Positions 32,160 through 41,170 of a DNA stretch of 64,000 nt are shown here, piece by piece. The notes below the pieces were generated by a model, which did not search any database, was not told the origin of the DNA, and saw only the letters and a list, made by a program, of their open reading frames with translations. A program made the position numbers and the translations under genes. This stretch comes from Oscillospiraceae bacterium (GTDB lineage: Bacteria > Bacillota > Clostridia > Oscillospirales > Acutalibacteraceae). Positions within the stretch are counted from its first letter, which is position 1; each line of letters starts with the position of its first letter. Location of the stretch: the NCBI GenBank assembly GCA_015066015.1, contig SVPE01000005.1, positions 1-64,000 of the forward strand, read 5' to 3'.

Positions 32160-33965
32160 TTAAGCTTTGCTTTCTTCTCTGTACTTTTCCGCCTGCAGGT
32201 TAAACATTCTGGCATAAGTGCCGCCTTTTTTCATTAATTCATCGTGGCTGCCGCACTCAATGATTCTGCCTTTTTCCATAACGTAAATTCTGTCAGCGTG
32301 TACTGTGGTGGAAAGTCTGTGAGAAATGAAAATAACAGTTTTATTGTCTGCCGCCTCAGTCATTGCCCGGTTAAGATTATACTCTGCAACAGGGTCAAGA
32401 TTTGCCGACGGCTCATCGAGTATTACATAAGGACAGTCCTTATAAAAGGCCCTTGCAATTGCTATTTTCTGGCTTTCGCCTCCGGAAAGCATTACACCCT
32501 CATCGTCAAATTCTCTGAGAAGCTCTGTTTCTGTACCGTTTTTCAGTTTTTTCCCGAATCCGCTGTGTGAAAGCGCCTCCATTACCTTTTCACTGTCATA
32601 TTCCTTATCAAGGGCTACGTTTTCGCCTACATTGAGAGAGAAAAGTCTGAAATCCTGAAAAACAGCCGCGAAACGGTCACGGTGAGAATCAACAGTTGCG
32701 TCTCTTATATCTTCTCCGTCAATGAGAATCGCCCCTTCTGTAGGGTCGTAAAGACGAAGCAAGAGATTAGTCAGCGTAGTTTTTCCGGCGCCGTTATAGC
32801 CTACAAGAGCAATTTTTTCATATGGCTTTATTGTGAGGCTGATATTTTCCAGCGTAGGTTCACTGTTTCCGGGATAAGTAAAGGAAAGATTTTCTATTTT
32901 TATTTCCTTGGGCTTGCCCTTTTCTGCCTTGTTTTTACCGTCGCTGATTCTGAAATCCGTCTTTAAAAATTCACGGTATTTTTCAATCATTTTTCCTCTT
33001 TCAGAGAAAACGGCAACTGCCCACACAGTAAGAAAATTAATCGATGACGCAATGGAAAAGGCACCGTTGAAGGCTGCAACAAATTCACCGGGAGAAAGAC
33101 TGTTTTTGACAAGCACACAGTAACCGAGATAAAGAGGCAACACAAACATAAAGCCCAATATCTGAATTCCGCTTTCCTGAATCATATAAAAGCCGGAAAT
33201 CCTCTTCCAGTAGTATTTCTGGTTTTTTACAACATCGGTAGCCGCGTCGTTATATCTTTCAATAAGCAGGGGAGAGATTTCATTCATTCTTACCTCCTTG
33301 CAATAATCCTGGAGATAAAAAATGCGTTGGAAATAGTCACTTCTGCGATGAAACCTTGTATTGTCAACCCTTCGTTGCATCTGGAGGTTGCCTATTTTTT
33401 TGCTTAAGGGTGAAAAAACACCGATGAAAAACAGAATTATCACAAGACAGACGGGATCAATGGTAAGAAGCACGGATCCGATTGAAAAAAGCAGAATAAT
33501 GTTACCGACATAGTTTCTCACAAGACCGAGAAGATTCTGTATATTGTCCGAAGAGGACTCTATTGTAAGAATGAAGTTATTATAAAAATCCGGATTGTCG
33601 TAGCTTTCCTCATCGAGCTGCCTTGCTTTATCATAAAGCTTTTTATTAAGCCCGTAATAAACTCTTTCCCTTTCCATATTCCAGAAAAATTCTCTGAAAA
33701 TCCAGGTAAATACATTACTGACAACAATAATAAGAGCAATTATGCCGACTGCCGCAAAGATTCTTTCAAGCCTTTCACCTTCTGAAACAACGTCAATTAT
33801 ATACTTTACACCTATTACGCTGATAAGCCTCGGAGGTACATGCATAAGAATACCCCATGCGAATTCTCCTATTACAAGCATCGGCGAAACTTCGAAAAGG
33901 AGCTTTATAAAAAACATTATATTGGAGAACATTGAATGGGCAGTTTTTTCCTTATTCTTTTTCAT
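32160..33965 (-). CDS. ABC exporter half-transporter, second subunit
   Basis: 601 aa: a six-helix membrane domain (about 1-330) fused to an ATPase (about 350-590). Walker A GYNGAGKTT, signature LSGGESQKIA, Walker B YVILDEPSANLD, then LDPVAEYN and the switch H in ISHRLST. It overlaps the upstream partner by ATGA, so the two are coupled and form a heterodimeric exporter. The substrate is unknown; this type often exports peptides, lipids or drugs. A minus-strand T-rich end lies beyond position 32160. Confidence 0.92.
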   Translation of the reverse strand: MKKNKEKTAHSMFSNIMFFIKLLFEVSPMLVIGEFAWGILMHVPPRLISVIGVKYIIDVVSEGERLERIFAAVGIIALIIVVSNVFTWIFREFFWNMERERVYYGLNKKLYDKARQLDEESYDNPDFYNNFILTIESSSDNIQNLLGLVRNYVGNIILLFSIGSVLLTIDPVCLVIILFFIGVFSPLSKKIGNLQMQRRVDNTRFHRRSDYFQRIFYLQDYCKEVRMNEISPLLIERYNDAATDVVKNQKYYWKRISGFYMIQESGIQILGFMFVLPLYLGYCVLVKNSLSPGEFVAAFNGAFSIASSINFLTVWAVAVFSERGKMIEKYREFLKTDFRISDGKNKAEKGKPKEIKIENLSFTYPGNSEPTLENISLTIKPYEKIALVGYNGAGKTTLTNLLLRLYDPTEGAILIDGEDIRDATVDSHRDRFAAVFQDFRLFSLNVGENVALDKEYDSEKVMEALSHSGFGKKLKNGTETELLREFDDEGVMLSGGESQKIAIARAFYKDCPYVILDEPSANLDPVAEYNLNRAMTEAADNKTVIFISHRLSTTVHADRIYVMEKGRIIECGSHDELMKKGGTYARMFNLQAEKYREESKA

Positions 33966-35782
33966 TCCTGCACCTCCGTTTCTCCCTTGTAGCTGGATGC
34001 CTGAAGTGTAAACATTTCACTGTATATGCCACCTTTTTGCATCAGCTCTTCATGTGTACCATCCTCAGCAATTCTCTTGCCGTCAAGGACGAGAATTCTA
34101 TCGGAAAGCACTGCACTTGAAAGTCGGTGGGAAATATAAAGCACGGTTTTGCCCGCCGTTACATTTATAAGACTCTCGTACATTTTATATTCAGCAACGG
34201 GGTCAAGGGCAGAAGAAGGCTCATCGAGCACCGCAAAGGAAAAATCCTTTGCAAAAAGTCTTGCCACAGAGAGCTTCTGGTTTTCGCCGCCCGAAAGACC
34301 GACACCGTCCTTGTCAAACTCTCTTGTAAGCACGGTATCTCCTTTTTCGGGAAGAGAAGCTATCTTATCCCATACACCGCTTTGCTTAAGGGCTGTTTCA
34401 GCTCTGAGCTTATCCTCCCCGTCACATTCGTGACAGATGATGTTTTCATACACGGAAATTGCAAAGTTGGTGTAATCCTGAAAAACCGCACCGAATATAC
34501 TTCTTAATGAGGCCAGAGTATAAGCCCTGATGTTTTTGCCGTTGAGTATAATCTCTCCCTCGGTGACATCGTAAAAGCGTAAAAAAAGCTTCACAAGGGT
34601 GGATTTACCCGCACCGTTGACACCGACGAGAGCAAGAGTCTCACCCTTATCTATACGGAAGCTGACATTTTCGAGCGTACATCCTTCTGCTGACGGATAT
34701 TTAAAAGAAACGTTTCTGAATTCCAGACTTTCAAAATCACCGCAGATTTCCTCGCCGTCCTTCACATTGCTTTCAAAATCCAAAAACTCTCTCATATTCT
34801 GAAAATAGAAGGCAAAGCGGCTCATACCCTCAAAGTTGTTTGCCATTCTCAGCGTTGCCTGCTGAACGGAATTGATGGATGAGATAACTACGGAAAATGC
34901 AGAAACGGTGAGTGTCCCCGTAAAAACAAACTGATAGCCCGCAAGAGCATATGTACCGATTATGGGAATAAATTCACTGAAAAGAGTGCTTACTGCACTG
35001 AAAAGAAAAAGCTTCATTCCGTATGAGCGGAGAATCTCAACATTGGAATCAATTGCATCCCTGAACCTTATCATAAGGGCAGAGAAAACATTTGATGTTC
35101 TCATGTCCTTTGAGAAATCCTTAAGGAAAACCGTTCTCTGAATGTATGCCTTCACGCGGTTGTTTGTGGTCATCTCCTTGTCTCTTTTATAGACAAGCTT
35201 CGCCTTGAAGTTTTCCACGGGGAAAACAAGAATAAGCGGAGAAAGGAATATAAGGTATGCGGGGTCAACGGTAAAGACTGTACCAATTACAAGCATAAGA
35301 GCTATAACCGAAGCTATCATTGCCGTAACAGCGGCACAGGCAGAGTCAAAAAGCCCCCAGGCAAGCACGTCTGTGGCCCTCTGATACTTATCGTAAAAAG
35401 CCGGATCCTCGTAACAGGCAACGTCAAGGGAGACAGCTTTTCTGAAAATTTTGTTGTTTACCTGCTTGAGCACATTTTTTGTTGCTGTCTGGCGAAGGTA
35501 GGTGGTATACCAGTTTACCCCCTTGAGAACAAGGGACAAAGCAAGAAAAATCACAAGGTTTTTTATGTACTCATTAAAGCTGCCTTCAGCATCTATTATA
35601 CCGAGCAAAACACGCAGAAAAAGGATATTCTGCACATAAAGGGAGAAAACCTCATCGGCAATCATACTTGCAAGATAACCGAGAAAAAGTCTTTTATCAG
35701 CTTCCCAGCCAAGCTTTACCGCAAAAAGTATGTTCTTTGTGACGGGAACACGCTTGTGATCCTTCTGGTAAACTCTCGCCAT
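33962..35782 (-). CDS. ABC exporter half-transporter, first subunit
   Basis: 606 aa with the same membrane-ATPase layout: Walker A GVNGAGKST, signature LSGGENQKLS, Walker B FAVLDEPSSALD and ISHRLSS. Start ATG 35782 is preferred because AAGGAG lies 9 bases before it, while the in-frame ATG at 35791 touches it. The catalytic Glu follows Walker B in both subunits (DEPS), so both nucleotide sites may be active, unlike many heterodimeric exporters with one degenerate site. No regulator or two-component genes sit next to it. Confidence 0.92.
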   Translation of the reverse strand: MARVYQKDHKRVPVTKNILFAVKLGWEADKRLFLGYLASMIADEVFSLYVQNILFLRVLLGIIDAEGSFNEYIKNLVIFLALSLVLKGVNWYTTYLRQTATKNVLKQVNNKIFRKAVSLDVACYEDPAFYDKYQRATDVLAWGLFDSACAAVTAMIASVIALMLVIGTVFTVDPAYLIFLSPLILVFPVENFKAKLVYKRDKEMTTNNRVKAYIQRTVFLKDFSKDMRTSNVFSALMIRFRDAIDSNVEILRSYGMKLFLFSAVSTLFSEFIPIIGTYALAGYQFVFTGTLTVSAFSVVISSINSVQQATLRMANNFEGMSRFAFYFQNMREFLDFESNVKDGEEICGDFESLEFRNVSFKYPSAEGCTLENVSFRIDKGETLALVGVNGAGKSTLVKLFLRFYDVTEGEIILNGKNIRAYTLASLRSIFGAVFQDYTNFAISVYENIICHECDGEDKLRAETALKQSGVWDKIASLPEKGDTVLTREFDKDGVGLSGGENQKLSVARLFAKDFSFAVLDEPSSALDPVAEYKMYESLINVTAGKTVLYISHRLSSAVLSDRILVLDGKRIAEDGTHEELMQKGGIYSEMFTLQASSYKGETEVQE

Positions 35783-35816
35783 ATGCACCATCTCCTTTTT
35801 TATAATTTCGAAAAAC

Positions 35817-35845
35817 AGTATACTATTTTAACCGGTCAAAAGCAA
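35817..35845 (-). promoter_or_regulatory. Promoter of the ABC exporter operon
   Basis: Minus-strand TTGCTT (35845-35840), 17 bp, TATACT (35822-35817). Confidence 0.55.
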
Positions 35846-35917
35846 GTCTTGTAATAATATTTATTTTATGATATAATTTTTATTGAAGATAGGACAGTCA
35901 GGGGCTGTCCGCACTCA

Positions 35918-36028
35918 GCGGTGAAGTGCAATGCTTTGCATTGCCGGAGCCGGGAAAAATCTGTTTCCCGAAAACGAAACAGACTTTTCCCGGCTACGCC
36001 TTTGACCAAAGTCAAAGGACTTCACCGC
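35918..36028. repeat. Cloverleaf element B
   Basis: The closing stem GCGGTGAAGT (35918-35927) with ACTTCACCGC (36019-36028) encloses three arms that abut one another. These are GCAATGC-3-GCATTGC (35928-35944), a long arm (35945-35998; GCCGGGAAAA, one mismatch, TCTGTTTC and complement) and CCTTTGAC-4-GTCAAAGG (35999-36018). The remaining part of 35783-36109 holds the exporter promoter and a GGACAG-7-CTGTCC hairpin (35892-35910). Confidence 0.9.
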
Positions 36029-36066
36029 GTACCGTCACTCCATATTTATATCCGGTCAAAGCTTTA

Positions 36067-36099
36067 ACCCCCGTCAGGATTCGATGTCCTGACGGGGGT
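36067..36099. terminator. Palindrome with TTCGATG loop
   Basis: A 13-bp perfect stem (36067-36079 with 36087-36099, arm ACCCCCGTCAGGA) around loop TTCGATG follows the 3' end of the minus-strand gene. No T-run, so termination is uncertain. Confidence 0.6.
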
Positions 36100-36109
36100 A
36101 TGTTAATTA

Positions 36110-37012
36110 TCAATAGTTAATTGTATAGTCCTTTTCAAATGAGAGAACAACCTTTGCATCAACGGTTGTAACAACTACGCTTACCAAAGCATCAATTGCA
36201 AGCGGTGTAAGGTAGTTTGCCCAGGTAACGTGCTTTGTTTCCTTGTCAATTTTACATTTTACAACACAGCCGCTGTAAGTAATGGTGAATTCCTTGAGGA
36301 TTGCGGAAACCGCACCGTTTGATGTGACCTGATCTGCTTCAATAACGTCACATACTGCACCAACACCCGTTCCTGTTACAGGATTTACGCTTGAGTTGAG
36401 GTTGAGAGTAACCTCGTATTCACTGCCGTTATCAACACAGGTTGCGCTTGCAACATCTGCTGCAGTAAGCTGACTTGAATATGCCTGTCCGGGCACCTGA
36501 TAGTTTGCTATGATATCATCCTTTGTTGCATATTCAATGGGATCTGTATCATCTCCGAGATACTGATCCATAAGGCTTGACGCAAGAGAGTTAAGCGCTG
36601 ACGGAACAACAGACTGCTCTGCATCATAGTCGCGCATCTCAAAATTTTTTGTAATCTTTGTTGCATCTGTCTTGATCTTGTTTGCAGCTTCATTGAAAAG
36701 TGCGAGAATTTCCTCTGTTGTATATGCTCCTGTTGAAGGCATTGCCGGAGCTGTTGTCTGTGGCTGGTCGGCTACGGGAGCAGTTGTCTGTACAGGTGCA
36801 GTTGTTGCTACTGTGTTTACTGCGGGGGTCTGCATCGTACGGTCAACAGAAGCCGCCGCATTAAAAACGGGGATTGTTCCGTTTGCCGTGATTTTTGTCA
36901 GTGAGCCGACAAAGTTACCCGAAGCAAAAACAAGAATAACTACAAGTGCAATACAAATACCTTTTCTTGTTGATTCTTCAATACTGTTCCAAAATTCTTT
37001 TAAATTGTTCAT
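36110..37012 (-). CDS. Membrane-anchored hypothetical protein with Thr/Pro linker
   Basis: 300 aa. A short cytoplasmic start, one transmembrane helix (about residues 18-38), a Thr/Ala/Pro/Val-rich linker (about 58-95), and an exported domain (100-300) of mixed helices and strands with two cysteines (near 208 and 240). No lipobox. The linker is like that of surface-displayed proteins. ATG follows AAAGGGATC. I do not recognise a family. Confidence 0.75.
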   Translation of the reverse strand: MNNLKEFWNSIEESTRKGICIALVVILVFASGNFVGSLTKITANGTIPVFNAAASVDRTMQTPAVNTVATTAPVQTTAPVADQPQTTAPAMPSTGAYTTEEILALFNEAANKIKTDATKITKNFEMRDYDAEQSVVPSALNSLASSLMDQYLGDDTDPIEYATKDDIIANYQVPGQAYSSQLTAADVASATCVDNGSEYEVTLNLNSSVNPVTGTGVGAVCDVIEADQVTSNGAVSAILKEFTITYSGCVVKCKIDKETKHVTWANYLTPLAIDALVSVVVTTVDAKVVLSFEKDYTINY

Positions 37013-37192
37013 TTTCGATCCCTTTCTATATGTGTTTTGAATTAACCTCGGTTATTATATTACATTTTTTCCTTTCGTGCAATATAAAATTCAAAATTCT
37101 CTGTCAATGCACCAACAAATTTTTTATAAAAGCAAGAGAGCCCCAGGTAATTGAAGACCGTGGATGCATATACACTTAACCGTTATGCACAC

Positions 37193-37221
37193 TTGACTTT
37201 CTCACCCTTTTGTATTATCAT
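37193..37221 (+). promoter_or_regulatory. Promoter of glyQS
   Basis: TTGACT (37193-37198), 17 bp, TATCAT (37216-37221). The approximately 90-nt leader has no recognisable T-box (no GGTGG-type antiterminator core). Confidence 0.65.
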
Positions 37222-37318
37222 ATACTGAACAGTTGAAGGCAGTTGCCTTATCTGAAAATTTCTTCTTACCACGCCGAAGCCATCGGTGAAAGGGAGAAGA
37301 CTGAAAGGAAGTATTTAT

Positions 37319-38704
37319 ATGCTTAAAAACACAGACAAATCAATGGAAAAGCTCGTCGCTCTCTGTAAGGGCAGAGGCTTCGTTTATGCAGGCAGTGAAA
37401 TTTACGGCGGCCTTGCAAACACATGGGATTACGGTCCTCTCGGCGTAGAGCTTAAAAACAACATCAAGAAAGCCTGGCTCAAGAAGTTCGTTCAGGAAAA
37501 CCCCTATAATGTAGGTCTTGACTCAGCAATTCTTATGAATCCTCAGACATGGGTTGCTTCAGGTCACCTTGGCGGCTTTTCCGACCCTCTTATGGACTGT
37601 AAGGAATGCAAAACCCGCCACAGAGCCGATAACCTCATCGAAAATTTTGACGGCACAAATGTTGCAGGCTGGTCAAACGATGAAATGAAAAATTACATAG
37701 ATGAAAAGAACATTCCCTGTCCCGATTGCGGCAAACATAATTTTACCGACATCAGACAGTTCAATCTTATGTTCAAAACATTCCAGGGCGTTACCGAGGA
37801 CAGCAAAAATGAGCTTTATCTCCGCCCCGAAACCGCTCAGGGTATCTTCGTAAACTTCGCAAACATCCAAAGAACAACAAGAAGAAAGGTTCCTTTCGGT
37901 GTTGCACAGATAGGCAAATCCTTCCGTAACGAAATCACACCGGGTAATTTTATCTTCCGTGTCCGTGAATTCGAGCAGATGGAGCTTGAATTCTTCTGCA
38001 AGCCCGGTACAGACCTTGAATGGTTTGACTACTGGAGAGCATACTGCCGTGACTGGCTCTATTCTCTTAATATCAAGGAAGAAAATCTCCGCCTTCGTGA
38101 CCACGATGCTGACGAACTGTGCTTCTACTCAAAGGCTACAACCGACTTTGAGTATCTCTTCCCCTTCGGTTGGGGCGAGCTCTGGGGCGTTGCCGACAGA
38201 ACAGACTATGACCTTACACAGCACATCAACACATCAGGCAAGGCTCTCGACTACTTTGATCCCACCACAAACGAAAGATATATTCCCTACGTTATCGAGC
38301 CATCTCTCGGCGTAGAAAGACTCTTCCTTGCCGTTATGACCGAGGCTTATGACGAAGAGGTTGTAGACGCAGAAAAGAACGACTCAAGAGTAGTGCTTCA
38401 CTTCCATCCCGCACTTGCTCCCATTAAGGCAGCAGTTCTGCCGCTTTCAAAGAAGCTCAATGCTGAAGCTGAGGAAGTTTACCATATGCTTCAGAAAAAG
38501 TTTATGACGGAATTCGACGACGCAGGCTCAATCGGCAAGAGATACCGCCGTCAGGATGAAATCGGCACACCGTTCTGCATTACCTATGACTTCGAATCGG
38601 CAGAGGACGGCTGTGTAACAGTACGTGACCGTGACACAATGCAGCAGGAGAGAGTCAAGATTGACGAGCTTGTTGCTTACATTGAAAAGAAGCTTGAGTT
38701 CTGA
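37319..38704 (+). CDS. glyQS: Glycyl-tRNA synthetase (class II, eukaryote-like single chain)
   Basis: 461 aa. Class II aminoacyl-tRNA synthetase of the dimeric GlyRS type, which charges tRNA-Gly. The N-terminal segment has [20 protein letters not shown]; class II motif 2 is the [18 protein letters not shown] segment, with RPETAQGIF before it. The anticodon-binding domain fills the last 110 residues. Start ATG 37319 follows AAAGGAAG; the in-frame start 11 codons earlier has no ribosome binding site. Own promoter, terminator at 38878-38925. Confidence 0.97.
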   Translation: MLKNTDKSMEKLVALCKGRGFVYAGSEIYGGLANTWDYGPLGVELKNNIKKAWLKKFVQENPYNVGLDSAILMNPQTWVASGHLGGFSDPLMDCKECKTRHRADNLIENFDGTNVAGWSNDEMKNYIDEKNIPCPDCGKHNFTDIRQFNLMFKTFQGVTEDSKNELYLRPETAQGIFVNFANIQRTTRRKVPFGVAQIGKSFRNEITPGNFIFRVREFEQMELEFFCKPGTDLEWFDYWRAYCRDWLYSLNIKEENLRLRDHDADELCFYSKATTDFEYLFPFGWGELWGVADRTDYDLTQHINTSGKALDYFDPTTNERYIPYVIEPSLGVERLFLAVMTEAYDEEVVDAEKNDSRVVLHFHPALAPIKAAVLPLSKKLNAEAEEVYHMLQKKFMTEFDDAGSIGKRYRRQDEIGTPFCITYDFESAEDGCVTVRDRDTMQQERVKIDELVAYIEKKLEF

Positions 38705-38744
38705 TAACTGACATCAGATTAGATATATCAAAACAGTATGGGGT

Positions 38745-38852
38745 TGTTGCATTAAGATGCAGAAGGCGTTTTCTTCATCCCCGAAGGCGTACTAAGGTAC
38801 TCCGAGTGGGTGAAAAAACGTCTAAAAAAGCAAAATTATGTTTTATGCAACA
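38745..38852 (+). repeat. Structured repeat R1, copy 4 (hairpin I only)
   Basis: TGTTGCAT (38745-38752) pairs with ATGCAACA (38845-38852) around hairpin I, in which AGGCG, TTTT, a C bulge and TTCATCC (38764-38780) pair with GGGTGAA, AAAA and CGTCT (38808-38823). The inner GTAC/GTAC hairpin is kept. Hairpin II of the other copies is missing. Confidence 0.75.
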
Positions 38853-38877
38853 CTTAAAAGTTACTTTCAATAGCATT

Positions 38878-38925
38878 AAAGCAGATATTTTCAGTAGATT
38901 TACTACTCAAATACCTGCTTTTTTG
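38878..38925. terminator. Terminator after glyQS
   Basis: AAAGCAG...CTGCTTTT with an inner TATTT/AAATA and AGTAG/CTACT stem, followed by a T-run. It lies between glyQS and the convergent PadR-linked membrane gene. Confidence 0.75.
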
Positions 38926-38976
38926 TTTTGCTTTTTGGTCTGCGCTTAATGCAACACCCCCGTTTTTTCGTTTTAT

Positions 38977-40689
38977 TCAGGACATAGGATATCCGCCGTC
39001 ATCATACTCAAAGCTTTTTCTTTCGTCCGTATTGAAAGCATTATCGTCAAAATTTCCTGTTATAATTTCGTGTAAACGGTATTTATAAGGGTGGTATTTT
39101 GTACTGCCTACTGTTATGGTGCTGCCATGCATAACAGTACCGATGTAATCAGCGGTATTTTTATAATTAAAGAGGACAAACCAACATTGTCTTATCGTTG
39201 CAGCACATAAGCTTACCCTATCGTAAAAATTTGTCACACCGATCTGTGTTGCATAATATACCCGCTGCCCCTTTTCCTCCCTATACTCAAAGCCTTTAGG
39301 ATAGGTCGTAATGTTTTCGTCAGCAAGATTGTATGTAAAGAAGGGCTCAGCGTTATATTTTTTCCCGTTTTCATCGGTAACAATGCTGATAAACGAACCA
39401 TTGAGTTTGTCCTCAAGGTTAAGTGGGAAAATACCGTTTCCCCAGGGCATATAGTAAAAACCCTTACGGTAAAATCCTTTTACACTGTCGGCATAATTAC
39501 TTTCGATATAGCAAAGTAATCTTACGTCATAGTTTCCTTCGTATTCTTTATCGGGTATAAAGAACCAATAATACCATACGGTACTGTCCGCACCGAAAGC
39601 AGGGGTTGATCCTCCCATACTTCCGCCGTCGGCACCCCAGGTTACGAACTCTGCGTCCTTGTAGTTTAAAACCTCACTGTCGGGCAGGTCTTCAACTATC
39701 TGTGCATCCACATCCCACTCAAGCATTTTTTGACGGATTTCGTCGGCTTGTTTCTGTTCATCTGCGGTAACATCGTGAATAACAAGCTCCGTTTTCACGC
39801 TCTCACGTGTTGAAGAAAGGTAGTTAAATCCTAAAACAGTCACAGCGCAGGCAACAAGAACTCCGGCATATATACGAAAATGCTTTTTGTCTGCCGGCAG
39901 AATCCCGTACTCTCCGTCGGCATCCCACAGGATTTTTCGCATACGTACAAGCTGAACAATAACGAAAAAGAACATAAATGCGATGAAAACCGGCATAACA
40001 AATGAGGGCACCGTAACTCCCTCTCCCTCAGAAAGAATAAGTATAAATCCGCTGAAAAATGACATAAGTAAATGATAAACACCACATAAATAAAGATGAG
40101 GCTTTTTTCTTTCTTCAGTTATATAAGGTTCACAAAAACGGTGAAGTCCCGTGAAAAGGAAAAACCAGAAAAGTCCCTGTAATATACTTTCCGCCGCAAT
40201 TACTGCTCCTTCAATTTCAAAAGGTAATATTCTGCCAAGTCCAAGACAATAAAGAGAAAATCTTGAAATAACAAAAAAATTGAAAAAGTGAAACGACTTT
40301 TCTATGGTCGCGTTCATTTTTCGCATTCTGATAAGCGCTGATAACATAATGGGTATGCCACAAAGAAACAGAATTTCTTTTACAGTACTTGTCAGTAAAA
40401 ATTTCATTGACACAAATGCAATCATCAGTGTTATAAACGCCGAGCTCATTTCCTTTAACGGTGAATAAGAATGAACTGCCGCAAGTCGGTAGGAGAGAGT
40501 TTCGCTGTCACCCATTTTACCGATAGCATCTTTCTTTGCTTCATCCTCACTCATACCAACAGCGAGATTTCTCTCATAGCTTGCCTCAAGGTGACAAAGC
40601 AACTCTTCCATGATTTCCTCACGCTTCGGGCGGCTTTTTATACCCCTGCATATGTTTTCGAGATAATCAGAAAAGTCAGGTTGTAGCAT
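38977..40689 (-). CDS. Multi-pass membrane protein with permease-prefix (HAAS-like) domain
   Basis: 570 aa. The first 85 residues form the helical HAAS/permease-prefix domain common in genes linked to PadR regulators (SRPKREEIMEELLCHLEASYE, GMSEDEAKKDAIGKMGD). About seven transmembrane helices follow (90-320). The last 250 residues are polar and beta-rich, probably extracytoplasmic (YWFFIPDKEYEGNYDVRLL). Start ATG 40689 has GGGAGG 8 bases upstream and overlaps the PadR gene by 14 bp. This points to a cotranscribed regulator/effector pair that responds to envelope or antibiotic stress; the specific role is unknown. Confidence 0.8.
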   Translation of the reverse strand: MLQPDFSDYLENICRGIKSRPKREEIMEELLCHLEASYERNLAVGMSEDEAKKDAIGKMGDSETLSYRLAAVHSYSPLKEMSSAFITLMIAFVSMKFLLTSTVKEILFLCGIPIMLSALIRMRKMNATIEKSFHFFNFFVISRFSLYCLGLGRILPFEIEGAVIAAESILQGLFWFFLFTGLHRFCEPYITEERKKPHLYLCGVYHLLMSFFSGFILILSEGEGVTVPSFVMPVFIAFMFFFVIVQLVRMRKILWDADGEYGILPADKKHFRIYAGVLVACAVTVLGFNYLSSTRESVKTELVIHDVTADEQKQADEIRQKMLEWDVDAQIVEDLPDSEVLNYKDAEFVTWGADGGSMGGSTPAFGADSTVWYYWFFIPDKEYEGNYDVRLLCYIESNYADSVKGFYRKGFYYMPWGNGIFPLNLEDKLNGSFISIVTDENGKKYNAEPFFTYNLADENITTYPKGFEYREEKGQRVYYATQIGVTNFYDRVSLCAATIRQCWFVLFNYKNTADYIGTVMHGSTITVGSTKYHPYKYRLHEIITGNFDDNAFNTDERKSFEYDDGGYPMS

Positions 40690-41023
40690 GGGCTGCACCT
40701 CCCAACACTCTGGAAACAGCTGTGGAATACTCCTTCCATTCTTTTTTCTGCGAGGCGAGCTCTTTAAGACCCTTCTGCGTAATTTTATAATACTTTCTGC
40801 GCCTTACGGTTTCGGTAGGTTCACTCCAGTAGGATTCGAGAAAACCGTTTTTTTCAAGGGAATGAAGAATCGGATAAAGAGTGCCCTCATTCATCTGAAA
40901 AACATCTTCTGAAAGATTTGCTACAGTACGGATTATCTGATAGCCGTACAGATCTTCTTTAGACAGCACACTTAAGACCATTAAAGCCGTACTTCCCTTT
41001 GAAAGCTCCTTGCTGATATTCAT
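40676..41023 (-). CDS. PadR-family transcriptional regulator
   Basis: 115 aa, the short PadR form: winged helix with LSKEDLYGYQIIRTV (recognition helix), NEGTLYPILHSLEKNGFL and the wing SEPTETVRRRKYYKITQKG. The start ATG 41023 has AGGAGG 7 bases upstream; another ATG two codons earlier lies too close. It is followed with a 14-bp overlap by the HAAS-domain membrane protein. PadR proteins usually repress their own operon, and a nested palindrome lies at the promoter. Confidence 0.93.
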   Translation of the reverse strand: MNISKELSKGSTALMVLSVLSKEDLYGYQIIRTVANLSEDVFQMNEGTLYPILHSLEKNGFLESYWSEPTETVRRRKYYKITQKGLKELASQKKEWKEYSTAVSRVLGGAAHATT

Positions 41024-41041
41024 ATTCATACCTCCTGTTTG

Positions 41042-41071
41042 CCTAGATTCACGATACATTGAGTATCTAGG
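41042..41071. promoter_or_regulatory. Candidate PadR operator (nested palindrome)
   Basis: CCTAGAT (41042-41048) pairs with ATCTAGG (41065-41071), enclosing GATAC-5-GTATC (41053-41067). It sits at the expected transcription start of the padR operon. Confidence 0.6.
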
Positions 41072-41074
41072 TAT

Positions 41075-41103
41075 AAGATAGCATAAACTGCGACCTTTGT
41101 CAA
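41075..41103 (-). promoter_or_regulatory. Promoter of the padR operon
   Basis: Minus-strand TTGACA (41103-41098), 17 bp, TATCTT (41080-41075). Confidence 0.65.
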
Positions 41104-41136
41104 TAGGGGGAGTTTATATCTTGTTTACTATACAAC

Positions 41137-41170
41137 AAAAACGGCAAAAGCTCCTGCAATTGCCGTTTTT
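41137..41170. terminator. Terminator of the murE/GH43 operon
   Basis: AAAAACGGCAA (41137-41147) pairs with TTGCCGTTTTT (41160-41170), with T-runs on both strands. Confidence 0.8.

Noticed and set aside
36067-36099. Canonical terminator of the gene at 36110
   Set aside because: The stem is perfect but neither strand has a U-run; kept as a palindrome with uncertain terminator function.
37222-37318. T-box leader upstream of glyQS
   Set aside because: Clostridia glyQS genes often have T-boxes, but no AGGGTGG-type antiterminator core or terminator is visible in the approximately 90-nt leader, which is also too short.
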